A stretch of DNA of 64,000 nt from Comamonas testosteroni (GCF_000761245.1 NZ_AWOR01000046.1:248001-312000), one strand, 5' to 3'. Positions 22,222 to 31,608 are shown, numbered from the stretch's first letter. A program made the numbers and translations. Notes: a model not told the origin generated them from the sequence alone.

Positions 22222-22361
22222 GAGCTCTCCCTGGTTGAGAGTCCGGACGCGGCTTCAGCCTTCAGGCGACGGCTGCGCACATAGATGCTGACCAGCTCGA
22301 TACCCAGCGCCATCGCGCTCACACCGTAGGCCAGAGCAATGAAAAAAGCATGATCCTGCAT
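22218..22361 (-). CDS. ccmD: heme exporter subunit CcmD
   Basis: A 47-residue small membrane protein with one helix ([20 protein letters not shown]) followed by a basic segment RSRRLKAEA, as in other CcmD proteins. It helps release holo-CcmE from the CcmABC complex. It lies exactly between ccmC (1-base overlap at its start) and ccmE (4-base overlap at its stop), the canonical position. Confidence 0.9.
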   Translation of the reverse strand: MQDHAFFIALAYGVSAMALGIELVSIYVRSRRLKAEAASGLSTRESS

Positions 22362-23122
22362 TACAGACTCTCCTCGCGGGCTCGCTCCAGAATCAGGCAA
22401 CGTGCCCGCACCAGAGCGACGGCCAGCGTATAGGCCCAGCAGGCCAGCGCCATCAGCAGCATGCCGGCCAGCATGGTGTGCGTCATGCTGGGAGCTGTAT
22501 CCATGCGGATGCTTGCGCCCTGGTGCAAGGTGCTCCACCACTGAACCGAGAAATAGATGATGGGAACATTGACCACGCCGGCCAGCAGCACGATGGCGCC
22601 AGCGCCATCGGCCCGACGCGAATCCTCGATGGCAGAGACCATGGCCATATAACCCAGATACAGGAACAGCAGGATCAGCTCCGACGTCAGCCGGGCATCC
22701 CACACCCACCAGGCTCCCCAGGTCGGCTTGCCCCAGGCAGCCCCGGTCCACAAGGCGATGGCCGTGAACAACGCCCCCGTGGGTGCCAGGGCCCTTGCCA
22801 GCAAGGGGGAAAGACGGGTGCCGTAAATCAACCCCAGGGCAGCATGGAGCGCTGCCACCAGATAGATGAACATGGACATCCAGGCGGCCGGCACATGCAA
22901 AAAGATGATGCGGTAGACCTCGCCCTGTTGGTGATCCGTAGGTGCCAGTCCAAATCCGACCCATAGACCCGCAGCAGCCAGCACGGCAGCCAGCACAGCC
23001 ATCCAGGGCCAGACTCGGCCTGCCCAGTGGAAAAAAACCGGGGGCGAAGTCAGTTGGCGCCATTTGCGGCCGCTGGACCCTGCTGCAGGCGTCGGTGATG
23101 CATTGGAAGTAAGGGAATTCAT
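22361..23122 (-). CDS. ccmC: heme exporter subunit CcmC
   Basis: A 253-residue six-helix membrane protein of the heme-handling family. The WWD motif is in GAWWVWDARLTSELILLFLY, and flanking conserved His residues occur in IIFLHVPAAWMS and APSMTHTMLAG. It loads heme onto CcmE. It is separated from ccmB by 1 base. Confidence 0.95.
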   Translation of the reverse strand: MNSLTSNASPTPAAGSSGRKWRQLTSPPVFFHWAGRVWPWMAVLAAVLAAAGLWVGFGLAPTDHQQGEVYRIIFLHVPAAWMSMFIYLVAALHAALGLIYGTRLSPLLARALAPTGALFTAIALWTGAAWGKPTWGAWWVWDARLTSELILLFLYLGYMAMVSAIEDSRRADGAGAIVLLAGVVNVPIIYFSVQWWSTLHQGASIRMDTAPSMTHTMLAGMLLMALACWAYTLAVALVRARCLILERAREESL

Positions 23123-23123
23123 A

Positions 23124-23780
23124 TCACTCCAGTGCGAGGCGCAAGGCCGCTGCTATAGCCCAGGGGCCGGCCAGTAACGCCAGGCACAGGCATGCCCCCA
23201 GCAGATTGAGAGCAGGCGCTGCACTCAGCCCTTGCTGTGCCTGGGCCACGGCATGGCTGCCAAAGATCAGGATGGGTACGCTCAGCGGCAGCACCACCAG
23301 AGCCAGCAGCAACTGCCCCCGCACACCCAGTGTCAGTGCTGCGCCCAGAGCCGCCAGCAGGCACAGGCTGGGCGTTCCCAGGGCCAGCGATGCCAGCAGA
23401 ATACCGATCACCGTCCCATCCAGGCCGTACTGCCAGCCCAGCAAGGGAGCCACCAGCAACAATGGCAACACGCCCAGCAACCAGTGCGTGGCCACCTTGA
23501 GGCCCACCAACAGCGAAAGGGGCGCAGGCGCCAGCAACCACTGCTCCAGCGACCCGTCGGCCATGTCGCTCTCGAACAAACGGTACTGCCCCAGCAGCAC
23601 GGCCAGCAAGGCCGCGACCCACACAATGCCCGGCGCAATCTGCCTCAGCAGGGGCGCGTCCGGCCCCAAAGCCAACGGGAAAAGACTGCCCACCAGCACG
23701 AAAAAGAACAGCCCGCCCAAGGCATCGGAAGGCCTTCGAGCGGCCAATTTCAACTCTCTTGCGCACACAGCTCTCAGCAA
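23124..23780 (-). CDS. ccmB: heme exporter subunit CcmB
   Basis: A 218-residue ABC permease of the CcmABCD complex with six predicted helices. The family signature FESDMADGSLEQWLLAPAP lies in the first third, the region contacting the CcmA ATPase. The start overlaps the 3' end of ccmA by 7 bases. Confidence 0.94.
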   Translation of the reverse strand: MLRAVCARELKLAARRPSDALGGLFFFVLVGSLFPLALGPDAPLLRQIAPGIVWVAALLAVLLGQYRLFESDMADGSLEQWLLAPAPLSLLVGLKVATHWLLGVLPLLLVAPLLGWQYGLDGTVIGILLASLALGTPSLCLLAALGAALTLGVRGQLLLALVVLPLSVPILIFGSHAVAQAQQGLSAAPALNLLGACLCLALLAGPWAIAAALRLALE

Positions 23781-24463
23781 ACAGCCACCTGCTCATTCAT
23801 TGCCGTCGTGACCACGGAGCAGGATAAGTCCAGCACTGACACCCGGGGCATCGGCAGCACCAGGCGGCGGTGCGAAGCCACCACGGCCATTCCTCCTGAG
23901 GCCAGGTGCTGCTCCAGTGCCTCGACCAGATATTGTTCGCCCTGGGCATCTAGACAGTTATCGGGTTCGTCCAGCAACCAAAACGCACGCTCGCCCAGCA
24001 AAACACGGGCCAGCCCCAATCGCCGACGCTGTCCCTGGGACAGTCGGCCAAAAGGCCGTGCGACGACTCCCGTCAACGACAAGGCCTGCAAAACGGCTTG
24101 CACGCGTGCTTCATTCCAGCTCACAGCCATCAGATCCAGCGCAAAGCGCAGATTCTCCATCCCTGTCAAGGCGTCGCTCATTCCTGCCTGATGTCCCATA
24201 TAGGCCAGTTGCCGCTGGTAGGCTGGATCCTGAGGGGGCAGCGTAGCTCCGCACCACTGGAGGCTTCCAGTACGCCATGGCAGAAGGCCGGCCAGACAAC
24301 GCAGCAGGCTGCTCTTGCCCGCGCCGTTATGACCTTTAAGCATCAGCAGCTGACCGCCACCGAGTTCCAAGCCCAGATCGCGCAGCACCACCCGGCCACC
24401 GCGTACACAACCCAGGCCGGATATGCAAAGAAATCTGGAAGCAGCCGTGCCCAAGCCATTCAC
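23774..24463 (-). CDS. ccmA: heme exporter ATP-binding protein CcmA
   Basis: An ABC ATPase powering release of heme-CcmE. Walker A is GHNGAGKSSLL, signature motif LSQGQRRRLGLAR, and Walker B WLLDEPDNCLD (family-typical DEP). No in-frame ATG lies between the napC stop (24468) and the first conserved residues, so the GTG at 24463 (229 residues) is chosen. A TTG at 24454 is an alternative. The gene begins only 4 bases after the napC stop, tying nap and ccm into one transcript. Confidence 0.88.
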   Translation of the reverse strand: MNGLGTAASRFLCISGLGCVRGGRVVLRDLGLELGGGQLLMLKGHNGAGKSSLLRCLAGLLPWRTGSLQWCGATLPPQDPAYQRQLAYMGHQAGMSDALTGMENLRFALDLMAVSWNEARVQAVLQALSLTGVVARPFGRLSQGQRRRLGLARVLLGERAFWLLDEPDNCLDAQGEQYLVEALEQHLASGGMAVVASHRRLVLPMPRVSVLDLSCSVVTTAMNEQVAVC

Positions 24464-24467
24464 CCCG

Positions 24468-25115
24468 CTACTGCACCGACGCAACCGAAGCCTCAGCTGG
24501 CCCCGGCACTTTTTGACCTGGCGTGTCGCTGGGTCCCTGTCCGGGAGGAATGTGAGGCAGCTTATGGGCAATGCCCTTGTGGCAGTCGATACAAGTTTTT
24601 TCCTTGCTGTCCAAATAGGTGCTGTGCATGTTCTGTGCACGCAAACTCTGCCGTGTCATATCCATGGAGTCGTAGTTATGGCAGTTGCGACACTCCAGCG
24701 AATCGTTGGCCTTGAAGCGAGCCCACTCGTGCTGCGCCAACTCCAGTCGCTTGGCTTCGAACTTTTCAGGCGTGTCGATCGTTCCGAAGATCTTGCCCCA
24801 CACTTCCTTGGAGGCCTGCATCTTGCGAGCGATCTTGTCGGTCCAGTCGTGCGGCACATGGCAGTTGGAGCATACGGCGCGTACGCCCGAGCGGTTGGTG
24901 TAGTGGATCGTGCTCTTGAGCTCGGCAAACACGTTGTCCCGCATCTCATGACAACCCGTGCAGAATTTCTCCGTATTGGTCAGCTCCATGGCGGTATTGA
25001 ATGCGCCCCAGAAGAGAATGCCGCCGATAAAGCCGCCGATGGTCAGAAAGCCCAGACTGAAATGTACGCTGGGGCGGCGGATCACCGCCCAGTAGCGCTT
25101 GAGAAGTGTCAACAT
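24468..25115 (-). CDS. napC: membrane-anchored tetraheme cytochrome c NapC
   Basis: A 215-residue NapC/NirT-family quinol dehydrogenase. An N-terminal anchor helix ([21 protein letters not shown]) precedes a periplasmic domain with four heme sites: CTGCH, CSNCH, CRNCH and CIDCH. It passes electrons from menaquinol or ubiquinol to NapB/NapA. It ends with a Pro/Ala-rich tail, 4 bases before ccmA. Confidence 0.96.
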   Translation of the reverse strand: MLTLLKRYWAVIRRPSVHFSLGFLTIGGFIGGILFWGAFNTAMELTNTEKFCTGCHEMRDNVFAELKSTIHYTNRSGVRAVCSNCHVPHDWTDKIARKMQASKEVWGKIFGTIDTPEKFEAKRLELAQHEWARFKANDSLECRNCHNYDSMDMTRQSLRAQNMHSTYLDSKEKTCIDCHKGIAHKLPHIPPGQGPSDTPGQKVPGPAEASVASVQ

Positions 25116-25139
25116 AGATGAACCTCGTGTGCCGCAGCG

Positions 25140-25646
25140 TCAGTTTTTCTTGGATGCCTTGCCCGACTGGGACTGCAGGGCCTTCAGAATCACGGTATCC
25201 ACGTCTTCGAAGGTGTTGCTGACCAGAGGGCGGACGGCATCCTGGGCCACATGGCATTGCTGGCAGAAGTAGCGTCGCGTGGATACCTGCCCCAGCATGC
25301 GCCCGTCGCGATCCATATAGTGCGTGACCGATACCGGCACGGCCTGTGAGATCTCGGCCTTGGTTCGCGAGTGGCAGTCCATGCATTTGTTGAAGTTCTT
25401 GTCTACCTGATAGCCGTCCACGCGATGGGGAATCGTGGGAGGTTGCCAGGTGTAGTTGCGCGTGCGGCGCACGTCATCGTTGACGGCATTGCCAAGCACT
25501 GGTGGCTTGGTCGCCTGCATGATGGGCGTGGGGCCGCGCGCAGAGTCATAAAAGGTCTCCGCGATAGCGGCTGGCGTCCAGGCCATACCTATATTGAGCA
25601 TAAGCAGCATGCCCACAAGACGGACGAATTTGCGGAAGAAGTTCAT
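25140..25646 (-). CDS. napB: diheme cytochrome c NapB, nitrate reductase small subunit
   Basis: A 168-residue periplasmic diheme cytochrome with a signal peptide (cleaved after AAIA, about residue 29) and heme sites CMDCH (88-92) and CQQCH (128-132). The intervening distal His ligands (IPHRVDGY, VTHYMDRDG) match NapB. Start ATG 25646 has an AGAGAGG ribosome site. It is the electron-donating partner of NapA, whose stop lies 17 bases upstream. Confidence 0.95.
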   Translation of the reverse strand: MNFFRKFVRLVGMLLMLNIGMAWTPAAIAETFYDSARGPTPIMQATKPPVLGNAVNDDVRRTRNYTWQPPTIPHRVDGYQVDKNFNKCMDCHSRTKAEISQAVPVSVTHYMDRDGRMLGQVSTRRYFCQQCHVAQDAVRPLVSNTFEDVDTVILKALQSQSGKASKKN

Positions 25647-25663
25647 GGTCAACCTCTCTTTCG

Positions 25664-28153
25664 TCAAACCTTGGTGACCTTCACAGCGCACTTCTTGAAG
25701 TCCGTCTGCAACGAAATCGGGTCGGTCGCATCCAGCGTCACCTTGTTGATCAGCTGGCTGGCGTCGAACCATGGGACATAGACCAATCCGCGCGGTGGCT
25801 TGTTACGGCCGCGGGTCTCGACGCGCGTGCGCATGGAGCCACGTCGCGAGGACAGCTCCACTTCGCTGCCGCGGCGCACGCCCAGCGCCTTGGCATCGTC
25901 AGGATGCATGTAGCACAGTGCGTTAGGCACGGCACGATGCAGCTCGGGTACGCGCCGGGTCATGGATCCCGAGTGCCAGTGCTCAAGCACTCTGCCCGTG
26001 GAAAGCCAGAACGGATAGTCCTTGTCCGGAGCCTCCGCCGGTGGTTCATAGGGCAGGGCAAAGATGTTGGCCTTGCCGTCGATATTTCCGTAGAACTGGT
26101 AGCCCGTACCGGCCTTCACATAGGGGTCCGAGCCTTCGCGGTAGCGCCAGAGGGTTTCCTTGCCGTTGACCACGGGCCAGCGCATGCCGCGCACCTTGTG
26201 GTACTGGTCGAACGGTGCCAGATCGTGGCCATGGCCACGGCCGAATGAGGCGTACTCCTCGAACAGACCTTTTTGCGGATAGAAGCCAAAGGCCTTGGCT
26301 TCCTCGTTTTCATAGGCGGGATCCATATCGGCCAAGGGAAACTTGTCCACGTTTCCGTTGCGGTACAGCACCTCGAACAGGGTCTTGCCGCGCAACTGCG
26401 GCTTCTTGGCCAGCAGTTCCTCGGGCCAGACCTCCTCGACCTTGAAACGCTTGGAAAACTCCATCAATTGCCACAGGTCGGAGCGCGCCTCATCAGGAGC
26501 CTTGACCAACTGGTGCCAAAAGTGGGTGCGGCGCTCTGCATTGCCGTAGGCGCCTTCCTTCTCGACCCACATGGCCGACGGCAAGATCAGATCGGCGGCC
26601 ACGGCCGTAACTGTGGGATAGACATCGGAGACCACCACGAAATTGTCAGGATTGCGGTAGCCCGGGTAGCCTTCCTGGGCTAGGTTGGCGCCCGCCTGGA
26701 TATTGTTGTTGACCATCACCCAGTAGGCATTGAGCCTGCCGTCCTTGAGCGCACGGTTTTGTTCCACGGCGTGGTAGCCGGGCTTGGGGGGAATCGTGCC
26801 TTCGGGCAGCTTCCAGATGGTTTCAGCAGTCTTGCGATGCTCTGGGTTCGTCACCACCATGTCCGCTGGCAGGCGGTGCGAGAAAGTGCCCACCTCACGC
26901 GCCGTTCCGCAGGCCGAAGGCTGTCCCGTCAGTGAGAAGGGGCTGTTGCCGGGTGTGGCGATCTTGCCCAGCAGCAAGTGAATGTTGTAGACCATGTTGT
27001 TGGCCCAGACACCGCGTGTGTGCTGGTTGAAACCCATGGTCCAGAACGACACCACCTTGCTGTTGGGGTCTGCATAGAGTTCTGCAAGGGCCTTGAGGCG
27101 GTTGGCCGGTACACCCGTGAGCTTGGTTGTGTACTCGAGCGTATAGGTGGATACGAACTTGGCGTATTCCTCATAGTCTATGGACTTGGCACCGTTGGGA
27201 TCCTTGGCGTTCTTGGCCGCCTTCTGCAGAGGATGCTCGGGACGCAGCCCGTAGCCGATATCGGTGTTGCCAAGCTTGAAATTGCAGTGCTTGGAGACAA
27301 AGTCCTTGTTGACCCTGCCAGTGGTGATGATGTGGTTGGCGATGTAGTTGAGTATGGCCAGGTCGGTCTGAGGCTTGAAGGTCAGAGACATGTCCGCCAA
27401 CTCATACGAGCGGTGCTCGAAGGTGGACAGCACGGCCACCTTCACGCCTGGTGTGGACAGGCGCCTGTCGGTCACGCGCGTCCACAGCACCGGATGCATT
27501 TCAGCCATGTTCGAGCCCCATAGCACAAAGGCAGTCGCGGCCTCGATGTCGTCATAGCAACCCATGGGCTCGTCCATGCCAAAGGTGCGCATGAAGCCGG
27601 CAACTGCCGAGGCCATGCAGTGCCGTGCATTGGGATCAATGTTGTTGGTACGAAAGCCTGCCTTGAACAGCTTGGAGGCGGCATAGCCCTCCCATACCGT
27701 CCACTGGCCGGAGCCGAACATGCCCACCGCGTCGGCCCCCTTGGCCTTGAGCGTCTTTTTGAACTGCTCTGCCATGACGTCGAAGGCCGTATCCCAGGAA
27801 ACCTGCTGGAACTCGCCATCCTTGGCATAGCGACCATTCTTCATGCGCAGCAACGGCTTTGTCAGACGGTCACCGCCATACATGATCTTGGACAGGAAGT
27901 AACCCTTGACGCAGTTCAGACCGCGGTTGACCTCGGCCTCAGGGTCACCCTGAGTGGCCACAACGCGGTTGTCCTTGACGGCCACCATGACGCCGCAGCC
28001 AGTGCCGCAGAAGCGGCACGGAGCCTTGGACCACTTCAGATCGGCCGCCATGGCTCCCGCATCCTGGGACAGAGCTTCTATGGGTATGCCTGCAACGGCC
28101 CCTGCAGCTGCGGCCGCGGATTGACGGACAAAATCACGCCTAGTGCTAGTCAT
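25664..28153 (-). CDS. napA: periplasmic nitrate reductase catalytic subunit NapA
   Basis: An 829-residue Mo-bis-MGD reductase converting nitrate to nitrite in the periplasm. The Tat signal [19 protein letters not shown] is at the N-terminus. The 4Fe-4S ligands are [10 protein letters not shown] plus Cys in GLNCVKGY, and the probable Mo ligand Cys is in DEPMGCYDD. The C-terminal MGD domain has [18 protein letters not shown]. The length is normal for NapA. Its start overlaps the end of napD by 8 bases. Confidence 0.97.
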   Translation of the reverse strand: MTSTRRDFVRQSAAAAAGAVAGIPIEALSQDAGAMAADLKWSKAPCRFCGTGCGVMVAVKDNRVVATQGDPEAEVNRGLNCVKGYFLSKIMYGGDRLTKPLLRMKNGRYAKDGEFQQVSWDTAFDVMAEQFKKTLKAKGADAVGMFGSGQWTVWEGYAASKLFKAGFRTNNIDPNARHCMASAVAGFMRTFGMDEPMGCYDDIEAATAFVLWGSNMAEMHPVLWTRVTDRRLSTPGVKVAVLSTFEHRSYELADMSLTFKPQTDLAILNYIANHIITTGRVNKDFVSKHCNFKLGNTDIGYGLRPEHPLQKAAKNAKDPNGAKSIDYEEYAKFVSTYTLEYTTKLTGVPANRLKALAELYADPNSKVVSFWTMGFNQHTRGVWANNMVYNIHLLLGKIATPGNSPFSLTGQPSACGTAREVGTFSHRLPADMVVTNPEHRKTAETIWKLPEGTIPPKPGYHAVEQNRALKDGRLNAYWVMVNNNIQAGANLAQEGYPGYRNPDNFVVVSDVYPTVTAVAADLILPSAMWVEKEGAYGNAERRTHFWHQLVKAPDEARSDLWQLMEFSKRFKVEEVWPEELLAKKPQLRGKTLFEVLYRNGNVDKFPLADMDPAYENEEAKAFGFYPQKGLFEEYASFGRGHGHDLAPFDQYHKVRGMRWPVVNGKETLWRYREGSDPYVKAGTGYQFYGNIDGKANIFALPYEPPAEAPDKDYPFWLSTGRVLEHWHSGSMTRRVPELHRAVPNALCYMHPDDAKALGVRRGSEVELSSRRGSMRTRVETRGRNKPPRGLVYVPWFDASQLINKVTLDATDPISLQTDFKKCAVKVTKV

Positions 28154-28448
28154 GTGTTACCTCTTGGTTCAGTGACTGCCAGTTCTCAACATGCTGGTAA
28201 ACCAGGGAGGCGTTGATCACGCCATCCAGTTGCTCGATCTGAGATACGCAATCCAGTATTTCTCTTGCATGCGCCGCTTCCAGGGTCACCACCAGCTTGC
28301 CGGCTGGGTGACTTCCGTGTACCTGGGCGCCCTTGATCGTGACAATCCCTGCAGCTACTGGCGCCAGTGCTTGAGGCAGCACATGCACAACCAGACTGGT
28401 GATATGCAAGTCGGTATGAGTTTCGACGGGCTCAGATTCTTCATGCAT
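28146..28448 (-). CDS. napD: NapD chaperone for the NapA Tat signal
   Basis: A small NapD-family chaperone of 100 residues that binds the NapA twin-arginine signal peptide and delays export until cofactor insertion. It has the ferredoxin-like pattern [30 protein letters not shown] and [11 protein letters not shown]. Start ATG 28448 is chosen; an in-frame GTG at 28460 is possible. Both overlap or abut the napE stop at 28441. Confidence 0.9.
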   Translation of the reverse strand: MHEESEPVETHTDLHITSLVVHVLPQALAPVAAGIVTIKGAQVHGSHPAGKLVVTLEAAHAREILDCVSQIEQLDGVINASLVYQHVENWQSLNQEVTHD

Positions 28449-28602
28449 GTGGGGGGCCACCGATGATCATCTGATAAAACCAGATCGCAAAGCCGTAAGT
28501 AGCAATCAGTACAACGGCCAATATAGGTGCCATAACAACTGCGAGAAATGCGAAGCTGCGCAACTCCTCGGTACGAGTCGATTCAGGCTGAGGTTCTGTC
28601 AT
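28441..28602 (-). CDS. napE: NapE small membrane protein
   Basis: A 53-residue single-helix membrane protein: charged N-terminus ESTRTEELRSF, then a long hydrophobic stretch AVVMAPILAVVLIATYGFAI, then FYQMIIGGPP, as in NapE of other proteobacteria. ATG 28602 has an AAGGGG ribosome site. First gene of the napEDABC-ccm run. Function in nitrate reduction is unproven. Confidence 0.88.
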   Translation of the reverse strand: MTEPQPESTRTEELRSFAFLAVVMAPILAVVLIATYGFAIWFYQMIIGGPPHA

Positions 28603-28722
28603 TAGCAATCCCCTTTGGCTTGGATGATTCGGCATCCATGATTTGGCGATAGAGATCCGACAACGAACTTTGCCACGAGATTACCTACAAAATTGACTTG
28701 CAACAAGGCTCTTCTCGATTCG

Positions 28723-28736
28723 TTGCTTTGCATCAA
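28723..28736 (-). promoter_or_regulatory. FNR/Anr-like site upstream of napE
   Basis: Read on the minus strand, TTGATGCAAAGCAA matches the FNR consensus TTGAT-N4-ATCAA at 9 of 10 defined bases. It lies about 120 bases upstream of the napE start. A clear -10 box at the matching distance was not identified, so the site is a candidate only. Confidence 0.45.
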
Positions 28737-28828
28737 TTGCTTCATCAAGATTTCATTGAATCAATTGACATTCAAGTAAATGCCTCGGGCGTTGACTAAA
28801 TAGCCATCGGAATCAAGCGCGGCTTGGA

Positions 28829-28960
28829 TCAGCCCTCTGCAAACTTGATTCGCACCTCAATCTCGCACTGATCCGTTGAAGTTGGGAAGTGACATCTGGC
28901 CTGAAACCGATAGCCACCGCCTGCCGTTTGCTTGAAAACCGTCACTGGATCACCTGACCG
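28829..28960 (-). pseudogene. possible 3' remnant of an unknown gene
   Basis: A short minus-strand frame closed upstream by TAG (28961-28963) ends at TGA 28829-28831. Its residues, including PVTVFKQTAGGGYRFQARC and DQCEIEVRIKFAEG, look like the C-terminal beta-strands of a real protein rather than random translation, but no start or ribosome site is visible. It could be a decayed gene end. I do not recognise the family. Confidence 0.25.
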
Positions 28961-29318
28961 CTATAGAGAGGTAGTCGAGGTATCGTGCGGCCGTAATCAA
29001 TGATGGCAATCAGTGGAAGAAAGCCAGGCCTGCACAAGAAATTGCTGCAGATCGTGGACTCCGTGGCTTAATGCAACGCAGTCTCGCCCAGGCAGGGAAC
29101 GATAACGAGGCTCATGCGAGCTCAACCTGGATTCGTGCAGCTCAAAGCATCACCGTACTGAGCACGATGTGCGTCGAACCAAAAAGCGCTCCACAAAAGC
29201 GCTTTATAGGAGCAAAAGGATGCAGAAGCAGAGCTCTGCTCCTGCTTAAACCTACATTGAACTGCCCCTAGGCATGTCTACCTGCTAAGAGAAAGTCCAA
29301 TAGCAGTCTTAATGTCAC

Positions 29319-29783
29319 TTATAAGCTGCTCGTAATAGGTTGCGATGTGATGCGACAACCACTGCTCAGAGGCTCAATCATCTCCAGCAGCCGCTTGTAG
29401 CCCGTGCGCTGCACCCTCCACTGACCGGCGACCCTGGTATAGCAGTCCTCGTACAGCGCACTGCCGGTGAGTATGGTCTGCTCATCCAGATTGATGAACA
29501 GGTCATTGAGATACCAGATGCCGGTGGCCATGTCACCGCTGACCTTGATTTCCGGTGTATGCCCGTTGTGCATGCCAAAGCGCCGATGGGTGAAGGCATT
29601 GCGGTAGAAGTTCATGGCTTCATCGATGCCATTGATCTCATACTGGTATGTCGGGCTGTCGAAACGGATATGGACATCATCGGCCAGAACGGTTTTCAAA
29701 AGCTCCAGATTGCAAGTGTCAATGCCGCGAAAGTAGCGCGCCTTGAGCTGTTTGATTTCTTCAATATCCAGGAGAGTTTGCAT
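29319..29783 (-). CDS. SnoaL-like (NTF2-fold) protein, copy 1
   Basis: A 154-residue protein of the SnoaL/NTF2-like superfamily (PF13577-type). It shares KQLKARYFRGIDTCNLELL, GMHNGHTPEI and ALYEDCYTR with a second family member at 31125-31580. SnoaL-like proteins act as cyclases, dehydratases or isomerases on polyketides, steroids and lignin-derived compounds. No catalytic assignment can be made for this one. Last gene of the minus-strand sulfation run, 18 bases after the SDR gene. Confidence 0.85.
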   Translation of the reverse strand: MQTLLDIEEIKQLKARYFRGIDTCNLELLKTVLADDVHIRFDSPTYQYEINGIDEAMNFYRNAFTHRRFGMHNGHTPEIKVSGDMATGIWYLNDLFINLDEQTILTGSALYEDCYTRVAGQWRVQRTGYKRLLEMIEPLSSGCRITSQPITSSL

Positions 29784-29801
29784 GCTGTTCTCCTCTGGAG
29801 T

Positions 29802-30596
29802 TTAGTGAGGCAGGTAATGGCCGCCACTGACGTCCAGTTGGGCACCGGTCACCACGCGCGCATAGTCGCTGGCCAGATACAGCGCGGCAGAGGCGCAATC
29901 GGCATCGTCGGGAATCTCGTTGCGCAAGGGAATCTGCTGGGCAATCACATCGACCAACGATTCCATGGGCACGCCCTGGCGCTTGGCTTCCGCCTGGAAA
30001 TAGCCTTTGACTGGTGCGCCCCACATCCAGCCGTTGTAGGTGCTGTTGACGCGGATGCCGAAGGGGCCAAGGTCTTCTGCCAGATATTGCACAGCGGTCT
30101 TGAGCGCGCCTTTGGATACGGCGTAACCGGCTTCGAGCTGATTGGGGCGGCGCGTTGCCATGGTGTTGATCATCACAATGCTGCCGTCTTTTTGCTTTTT
30201 CATCTGCGGCACCACGGCCTGGGTCATGTTCATGGAGCCGTAGAGATTGACTTCCATGACCTTGCGCCAGTCATCCATGGAGGAGTTGCTCGAAGAGCCC
30301 CAGCTCCCGTGGGCATAGGCCGAGTTGATCAGCGCATCGATGCGGCCGAACTTGGCAACGGTCAGCTCTGCAAGCCGCTGGCACTGCCCGGGCTGCGAGA
30401 TATCGGTGGACACTTTGAGCGTCTCGCAGGAGTGGCCGGCATCGCGAATCGCTTGCTCTGCCTCATCGAGCATGGACTGTGTGCGGGCTGCCAGCACCAC
30501 GGCCTTGGCCTGGTATTCCGCCGCACGCAGGGCGAGCTTGATGCCCATGCCGGGGCCGATGCCAGAGATGATGATGACTTTGTCTTTCAGAAGCAT
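29802..30596 (-). CDS. SDR family oxidoreductase
   Basis: A 264-residue classical-type short-chain dehydrogenase/reductase. The NAD(P) loop is SGIGPGMG near residues 11-18, followed by AARTQ, NSAYAHGS in place of NNAG, and YAVSK. The residue 13 before the catalytic Tyr is Thr (in MINTMAT), not the usual Ser. C-terminal LDVSGGHYLPH is typical. It probably oxidises or reduces a hydroxyl/keto group of the operon's substrate. It sits between the SRPBCC gene (35 bases) and SnoaL copy 1 (18 bases). Confidence 0.88.
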   Translation of the reverse strand: MLLKDKVIIISGIGPGMGIKLALRAAEYQAKAVVLAARTQSMLDEAEQAIRDAGHSCETLKVSTDISQPGQCQRLAELTVAKFGRIDALINSAYAHGSWGSSSNSSMDDWRKVMEVNLYGSMNMTQAVVPQMKKQKDGSIVMINTMATRRPNQLEAGYAVSKGALKTAVQYLAEDLGPFGIRVNSTYNGWMWGAPVKGYFQAEAKRQGVPMESLVDVIAQQIPLRNEIPDDADCASAALYLASDYARVVTGAQLDVSGGHYLPH

Positions 30597-30631
30597 ATGG
30601 GTCTCCTTGGATTTTTTAGGTTAGGTGTTCT

Positions 30632-31111
30632 TCAGAATGCAGCCCGGGTGCGGGCAAAGTGCAGCTCTTCCGCGCGGTGCTTGACATCCTCGGCGACCTG
30701 GTCAAAGGCGATCTTTACCCAAGCCCCATGCTCGCGCATGATGGTGTCGGCGTTCAGTCCCAGGAACTGGTCTGTCGTGTAGTAGGTGCAGCGGTTGGCG
30801 TCAATGGCTTCGATGTACTGATCGCGGCGCGCAGCGTCCTTGTTCTCGGGCACCGGACGTTGCTCCCAGGACAGCAGTTGTTCGGGCTCAAACGCGACCA
30901 GGTATTCATTGACCGGCCAGATCTCGCCGGTCAGGGGGTGGCGGGTCTTCATCTCGACCAGATCGTAGAGCTGCAGGCTGCAGCGAATGTCAGGGCAGAA
31001 GCGGTTCCAGAGACGGTAGTTCTCCAGATCGGCCAGCACTTCCCAGACCACGCTGGCGGGCGCATTAATTTCGACCTTGATGGAAGTGACGAGGTTGGCA
31101 GCTTTGGTCAT
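30632..31111 (-). CDS. SRPBCC (START/Bet v1-like) family protein
   Basis: A 159-residue protein of the SRPBCC ligand-binding superfamily. It begins with the typical first strand and helices IKVEINAPASVVWEVLADLENYRLWNRFCP and ends with the long C-terminal helix VAEDVKHRAEELHFART. Family members bind hydrophobic ligands and some are polyketide cyclases. It may bind or convert the same substrate as the neighbouring SnoaL and SDR proteins. It begins 13 bases after SnoaL copy 2. Confidence 0.83.
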   Translation of the reverse strand: MTKAANLVTSIKVEINAPASVVWEVLADLENYRLWNRFCPDIRCSLQLYDLVEMKTRHPLTGEIWPVNEYLVAFEPEQLLSWEQRPVPENKDAARRDQYIEAIDANRCTYYTTDQFLGLNADTIMREHGAWVKIAFDQVAEDVKHRAEELHFARTRAAF

Positions 31112-31124
31112 TGGAGTGCTCGCT

Positions 31125-31580
31125 TCAGTTGATGGGCTTGGAGGTGATCTGCAACTGCTCGCTCAGCGGCTCCATGGTTTCAAGCAAAGTCTTGTAGCCC
31201 GTCTCTTCAATCCACCAGCGGCCATCGCGCCTGACATAACGGTCTTCATAGATCGCACCGCCATGCATATGCGTTTTCTCTTCGAGGTTGATGAAGACGT
31301 AGTTCAGATACCAGAGCGCGGTAGCTTCCTCTCCCTTGACCTCGATCTCCGGCGTGTGGCCGTTGTGCATGGCCAGGCGGGTCTTGGTAAAGGAGGTTTT
31401 GTAGAAGTCCAGCGCCTTGTCCAGGCCTTCCAGATGGAATTCGTAAGCCGGGCTTTTGAAGGCCAGTTTGATGTCTGGCGTCAGCATGCCCTGCAGCAAT
31501 TCCAGATTGCAGGTGTCGATGGCGCGAAAGTAGCGCGCCTTGAGTTGCTTGATCAACTCAATGGCTTCCAGGTCCAACAT
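31125..31580 (-). CDS. SnoaL-like (NTF2-fold) protein, copy 2
   Basis: A 151-residue SnoaL-like protein, paralogous to the one at 29319-29783 (shared LIKQLKARYFRAIDTCNLELL, AMHNGHTPEIEV, IYEDRYVR and GYKTLLETMEPLSE; by eye about half the residues are identical). Two copies in one operon suggest two successive steps or a hetero-oligomer. It begins 28 bases after the EthD-like gene. Confidence 0.85.
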   Translation of the reverse strand: MLDLEAIELIKQLKARYFRAIDTCNLELLQGMLTPDIKLAFKSPAYEFHLEGLDKALDFYKTSFTKTRLAMHNGHTPEIEVKGEEATALWYLNYVFINLEEKTHMHGGAIYEDRYVRRDGRWWIEETGYKTLLETMEPLSEQLQITSKPIN

Positions 31581-31608
31581 GTGTTTTGTCTCCGGTGGTG
31601 GGTCAGTC

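Larger units (their letters stand above)
28603..29318. other. 716-base region between nap operon and sulfation cluster
   Basis: Largely non-coding and more AT-rich near 28640-28800. It holds the presumed nap promoter with an FNR-like site (28723-28736) and a possible gene remnant (28829-28960). A 66-codon plus-strand frame at 29071-29271 has no ribosome site or homology I can recognise. No terminator with a clear T-run was found for the leftward operon ending at 29319. Confidence 0.5.

Noticed and set aside
29071..29271. 66-codon plus-strand frame in the nap-sulfation gap
   Set aside because: No ribosome site and no family resemblance.
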